Positions 60,147 to 64,000 of a stretch of 64,000 nucleotides of DNA are shown one piece after another; position 1 is the first letter of the stretch; each line of letters starts with the position of its first letter. Both the position numbers and the translations under genes were made by a program. The DNA lies in NCBI GenBank assembly GCA_003255025.1, contig QANY01005716.1, positions 284,001 through 348,000 of the forward strand, written 5' to 3'. Source of the DNA: Datisca glomerata. Its lineage: Eukaryota > Streptophyta > Magnoliopsida > Cucurbitales > Datiscaceae. The notes under the pieces were generated by a model, which saw only the letters and a program-made list of their open reading frames with translations, was not told the origin of the DNA and made no database searches.

Positions 60147-60558
60147 TTAGTCCTCATCCATTCCTCCTGCAGCTTGATCTCTCCTTGGGCCACCTGCCGG
60201 TTTCGACATTATAATCTACATGCAGAAAACAAGGCATGATCAAGATAACATTTTGAAAAAACCTCTTAATCCAACTTCTCACATGCTCAAAGTTATAGCC
60301 ATGTCAAACGTACTCAAATCGACCAGTAAAATCAATGCAACTTAATATATCACCCACAAATCCTTAGTTCAACCATAGGCTATGATTCATAGCAATTACA
60401 TTGACATAATATTTGGTTAATATAAATGATCCCAATAGAGGCATCAACAAGAAAGAAACTAACTAGTCAAAGAAAAGAGATGAGAATAATTGTTAGTTAC
60501 CTGGTCCACCCTTAGCACAGTGCAAGCAGCATCTGCTGCGTATTTGAGAGCAAAGAAC
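60147..60558 (-). CDS. CCT8: Chaperonin CCT subunit theta, last two exons
   Basis: Subunit of the cytosolic TRiC/CCT chaperonin that folds actin and tubulin. Exon 60501-60558 encodes FFALKYAADAACTVLRVDQ and exon 60147-60215 encodes IIMSKPAGGPRRDQ ending GGMDED and TAA. TVLRVDQIIM.KPAGGP is the conserved end of the theta subunit's equatorial domain, and an acidic EED/DED-type tail is usual in plants. The exon upstream of 60558 was not found in the remaining 3.4 kb; either this intron is very long or the gene continues beyond, or is broken before, the window edge. Confidence 0.85.
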
Positions 60559-61324
60559 CTACACCAAAGTGGCAAAGCCCATATATATATTAGACATTTA
60601 TAAATTAGTGATCTTGGCTCTTCACACATTTTGAAACTACTACAGCTTTCTACAGCAATGAGAACAATTAGTCATTGTAAAGGTAATTCAGTGTAAACCT
60701 ACATGCTTTGATACAAGTATATGACTACCTGGAGCGATCTCCAAGTCTATATTTAGTCAATTCGGACATCTTAAGATGTCAAAAACCTTAAGAGATTTAT
60801 CCCACAAACAATATTACGGCTAAAAACCTAACCAAGAAGCAGACTGTCCCGAATAATCAACACCAGATGTAGGACCAAAGCTTTGGTGCATCGAGCTAGT
60901 ACCCGAACCAAATTGAAGATTAACCTCTTGCGTTTTTGCCAATATGGTTAGGCAAGGAATTTACCACGTTACTAATAATTGGAGATTATATCTGATTTTG
61001 TGAGAACCGAAATAAAACAAAATCAAAGTTTGAACTCAACCCTTTCCTGCCCCAAGAAGAACGAATGAACTCGACTTACTCATTAATAATACAATTCTAC
61101 TAGTTACAGCATCACATTGCCATTTGCGAATTACAGGTATTTGTTTGATACTACAGATCCCAATTAACTCCAACCATACACATTTACGTAAATGTAGCTG
61201 CTGGAGATAAGCCATGATAGAGTAACGGTCCCCACATGGGAAAAAAAGTAACAGAAGCAAACACAAAAAGTGAGACCAAAGCAAGTATTGTCAACATAGA
61301 TACAAAAATAAGACTAACATAAAA
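60559..61324. other. Upstream CCT8 intron, no further exon found
   Basis: AT-rich, intron-like. No CCT8 exon or transposon identified on inspection. Confidence 0.45.
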
Positions 61325-62110
61325 TTGGCATCATACAGGGCAATCACTATGCATGACAAGAAGCGGAAGGAAGGAAAGTGGGGTTTCCTTCCAGGACCAG
61401 AGAAGGTCCAACTCTGGGCGGGCTGTCAGGTTTTGCCTACGCTACGGTTGAACAAGATTGAACCTTTTTGTTCAACCGAAGTTCAGGAGTTCCAAAGCAT
61501 GAGGGAATGGGCTTTCATTCCCGGGACCGCCTCATCTATGTACTCGGTGCCTCCCTTGAAGATGTGCGCGATACGATAAAAAAGGGTCCCTGGGAGGAAC
61601 CAATGAAAAGCCAGGGTAGAGCCTCAGAGCTGGCCCAAACGAAGATCGGCACTCGAAGGCTTGACAAGCAGCGCGCAAAAGGGAAAGCCATGGAGACGGC
61701 AGACTCGCCAATGAGGCACATCATGAGGCTGACTACAGCAGACCGGGATATAAAATTCCTCTTTTCCAGTTTCCATTTCCGGGAGTGAATGTAGGAAGTT
61801 CAGACGGTGGATCAGGTGTGAACATTCAACCAAAGACGTCTTGGGGATCGGCAATAGCTAAGCATTGTGGCCATCACAGTTCAAGCTACGTTTTGGTACT
61901 TTGAGTCTAATCTAAGACAAAGAGCAAGGAGGATATGAAGCACTGTTGGGTAGACAATGGCTCCAACCTGGGTGGTTCATGACTGGGCTAACAAAAAAAA
62001 GTCTCAAGCAGTGAAAGGCAGGATGGAAGGCGAAAAAGGCTGGGCTTTGTTTCACAGAAAAAGGACCAAGGAAATGCAGTTTTAGTAGTGGTGATACCAG
62101 CGTCAGTTGA
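61325..62110. other. GC-richer island, possible organellar DNA insertion
   Basis: Base composition changes sharply to near-balanced GC with purine-rich blocks (GAAGCGGAAGGAAGGAAAG, CCAGGGTAGAGCCTCAGAGC), unlike the AT-rich DNA on both sides. Open frames at 61325-61579 and 61468-61788 match no family I know. The style resembles plant mitochondrial non-coding DNA, so a nuclear mitochondrial insertion is my best guess, by composition only. Confidence 0.35.
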
Positions 62111-62348
62111 CTTGGTTAAGAAATAAGAAATATCTAATTTATATATGTAAGATCGAAGACGCGATTTGCGCGGGTCCTCTTTTCATTTTAAGATAGCAAG
62201 GATGCGATTTGTTCGCTAGGCGATTTAACTAGCCAAATCGCGCTAATGCAATTCATTCACCCTACTATCCTACATAGCAATTCAAATTCTTAGTAAGACT
62301 AGGGCTAGGGTGAGTCATTCTATTCTCTCTGAGGTCAGGTAGGTGAAG

Positions 62349-63590
62349 TGTAACGCCCCGATTCTCGAGGATTAAACATGTTTGAAATTTCACAATTCAA
62401 AAATTCTCAATTCAATTAAAACTTTAATTTGAGAAAATCCTTAAATTGAAAACCCTAATTTTGTCCTAATTTTAACGTTAAATAGCGGAAGCATAAAATT
62501 ATTTTAAAAGAATATTAACTCACTAAACTGAAATAAATGATTCATTAAACTGTAATAAACTGAAGCATGAAAATCCATTAGACATGAAAGATTAAACATG
62601 AATATTCATAAATTTCTGAAATAATTGAAGTCATAATGTTATAATTAAACTTAGAAATCATAATCATGTTTGCTATGGCAGTCCCTCACTCCTGCTGCTC
62701 ACCATCATCTGTAACACAATCATCTATGGGGGGTGAGTATTAAAATACTCAGTAAGTAAATTCACATACTAATAAGTTTCACATGACATAAATGTAAACA
62801 TATAACTCATGCAAATTTATTTCACACATTTACTGGTCACATAAAATACTTGTAATAACACACCGATTTCATGATTAACATATAACTTGAAATTGTACTT
62901 ATACATGCCAATACTTATACTTGTTTGATCATAACTCGACTAGACATATCCATCGATTAACAACCTAACACAAACTGTTTCACAACTTGAACTTGAACTT
63001 GTAACATGAACGTGAACATGACAAATTGAGTGTCCTGAAACTTGATGTCATTTAAGGTTATCTGAATCTTAAGTATGCTAAGATGAACATGGTGACACCT
63101 AACTGTATAATTTGATAACATGACGTGAACAAACTGGTTACTTGATAACCAAGGGACATGACTAAGTCTACTTCTTGTTTACTTATCACTTTTTACTTGA
63201 ATTAATATTCATATTTCACGTTATCACATATACATGAGAAAACATATAACTTGTTCATGAACATAAACAATATAACTAATACATTTATAATTCAAAATAT
63301 AATCACACATAACATGGTAAATAATTTCATCATAATATGGAAAATAAATAAAACACTTAGATCATAAAATTGAACATGAAGAAATAATAAAACAATTTCA
63401 CATTATATATTCTACACTTATAACACATGAACTGAATTATTATGTAAATCCACTTACCTGAATTCGCTATGAATTAAATTCAGCAACTAATGACATGAAA
63501 TTCAAGGATCCCAGATCACAACAAATTCATATAATATTTACAATTATTTAATTGACTAAGCGAGGTTAAGAACAGGTGGAAACCACATCG
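62349..63590. other. AT-rich repeat-like region beginning TGTAACGCCCCG
   Basis: A sharp start TGTAACGCCCCGATTCTCGA and an internal GGGGTGAGTATTAAAATACT are phrases often seen in plant LTR-type repeats. It may be an LTR or element running off the window. No coding region or second repeat copy to prove this. Confidence 0.3.
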
Positions 63591-63594
63591 GGTG

Positions 63595-63795
63595 TAAATT
63601 ATCAAGCGGTTTAAAACGGTTCAACAAGGTTCGGGTGGTCTGAACTGGTTCGGTTCCGTTGTTTTGGGCCGGTTCGGTCTGGTTGGGTTGAACTGGTCTG
63701 GTATGAACGAGCCAGTTCGGTATGGTCTGGCTGAACCGGTTCATTGTGGTCTGGTCTGAATGAATCAGTCCGATTTAGGTGAATCGGTTCAAGAG
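63595..63795. repeat. Degenerate GGTTCGGT-type array
   Basis: Irregular repeats of CGGTTCGGT / CTGGTTCGG / CTGAACTGGT over 200 bases. The minus-strand open frames here read as repeated Pro/Asn/Arg/Thr phrases and are not genes. Confidence 0.7.
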
Positions 63796-63825
63796 AAGGT
63801 GGAAAACAGAAAAGGGAGACAAAGA

Positions 63826-64000
63826 AGATGGAGAGAGAGAGAGAGAGACGCAACAGGGGGACGAAGGAGAGAGAGAGATAGAACATAGAGGGGGAGGGAG
63901 ACGAAGAAGAGGGAGAGAGAGACGCAACAAGGGAGAAGATGAATGAGAGAGAGATAGAACAGAGAGGGGGAGGGAGATGAAGAAGAGGGAGAGAGAGACG
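63826..64000. repeat. GA-rich tandem repeat, about 82-bp unit, two copies plus
   Basis: Unit: GAGAGAGACGCAACA, GGGGA/GGGAGA, AGAGAGAGATAGAACA, GAGGGGGAGGGAGA, GAAGAAGAGGGA. The array runs to the window edge. Confidence 0.75.

Noticed and set aside
61325..61788. Two overlapping open frames as candidate genes
   Set aside because: No family match, no start context or splice support, and they lie in the compositionally odd island.

Overview
The window is nuclear DNA of a eudicot plant. Genes have short exons, AT-rich GT-AG introns and wide spacing. The recognisable genes are plant-specific or match plant versions (the chloroplast NDH factor NDF5, SINE1, a DUF313-type B3 protein), and transposons fill much of the space between and inside genes. 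A run of 25 Ns (9635-9659) shows that it comes from a gapped draft assembly. I could not name the species.

Layout. 80-871: last exons of an HNH-endonuclease gene (+). 1028-8100: a block of dead retroelements, with a LINE RNase H piece (-), a Ty3/gypsy element with 5' LTR, gag and pol (+) that stops inside the integrase region, and a 5' part of an L1-type LINE (-). 9160-25204: a complete 16-exon CCR4-NOT subunit 3 gene (NOT3, -), whose introns hold a SINE, a 1.1-kb inverted-repeat element and a 3.7-kb Ty1/copia element with perfect 5-bp target duplications. 25481-33090: two tandem, related Mutator-like elements carrying a plant mobile domain (PMD) gene; the first begins only about 75 bp upstream of the NOT3 TATA box. 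33130-34290: another LINE tail.

36280-41577: a B3-domain gene (-) lying between two outward-facing CACTA transposon termini, then a short-chain dehydrogenase/reductase gene (-) damaged by a short 3' deletion. 42703-48672: a complete but non-coding LTR retrotransposon (702- and 650-bp LTRs, ATTCT target duplication), with two tandem arrays and a nested 785-bp hAT-like element with an 8-bp target duplication.

49854-60558 is the gene-dense part: ING2 (+, PHD-finger histone reader), SINE1 (+, armadillo/KASH nuclear-envelope protein), NDF5 (-, chloroplast NDH factor) and the 3' end of CCT8 (-, chaperonin theta subunit). From 61325 to the end the window holds an unusually GC-rich possible organellar insertion, AT-rich repeat-like DNA, a GGTTCGGT-type degenerate array and a GA-rich tandem repeat.

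The genes do not form one pathway. From memory, ING2 and SINE1 are neighbours in Arabidopsis, as are CCT8 and a close SDR homologue, so the gene order looks ancestral and the transposons later additions. I found no clearly new biological system. The most unusual structures are the twin MULE-PMD elements beside the NOT3 promoter, the B3 gene bracketed by CACTA ends, and the deleted SDR gene whose original C-terminal codons survive in another frame.
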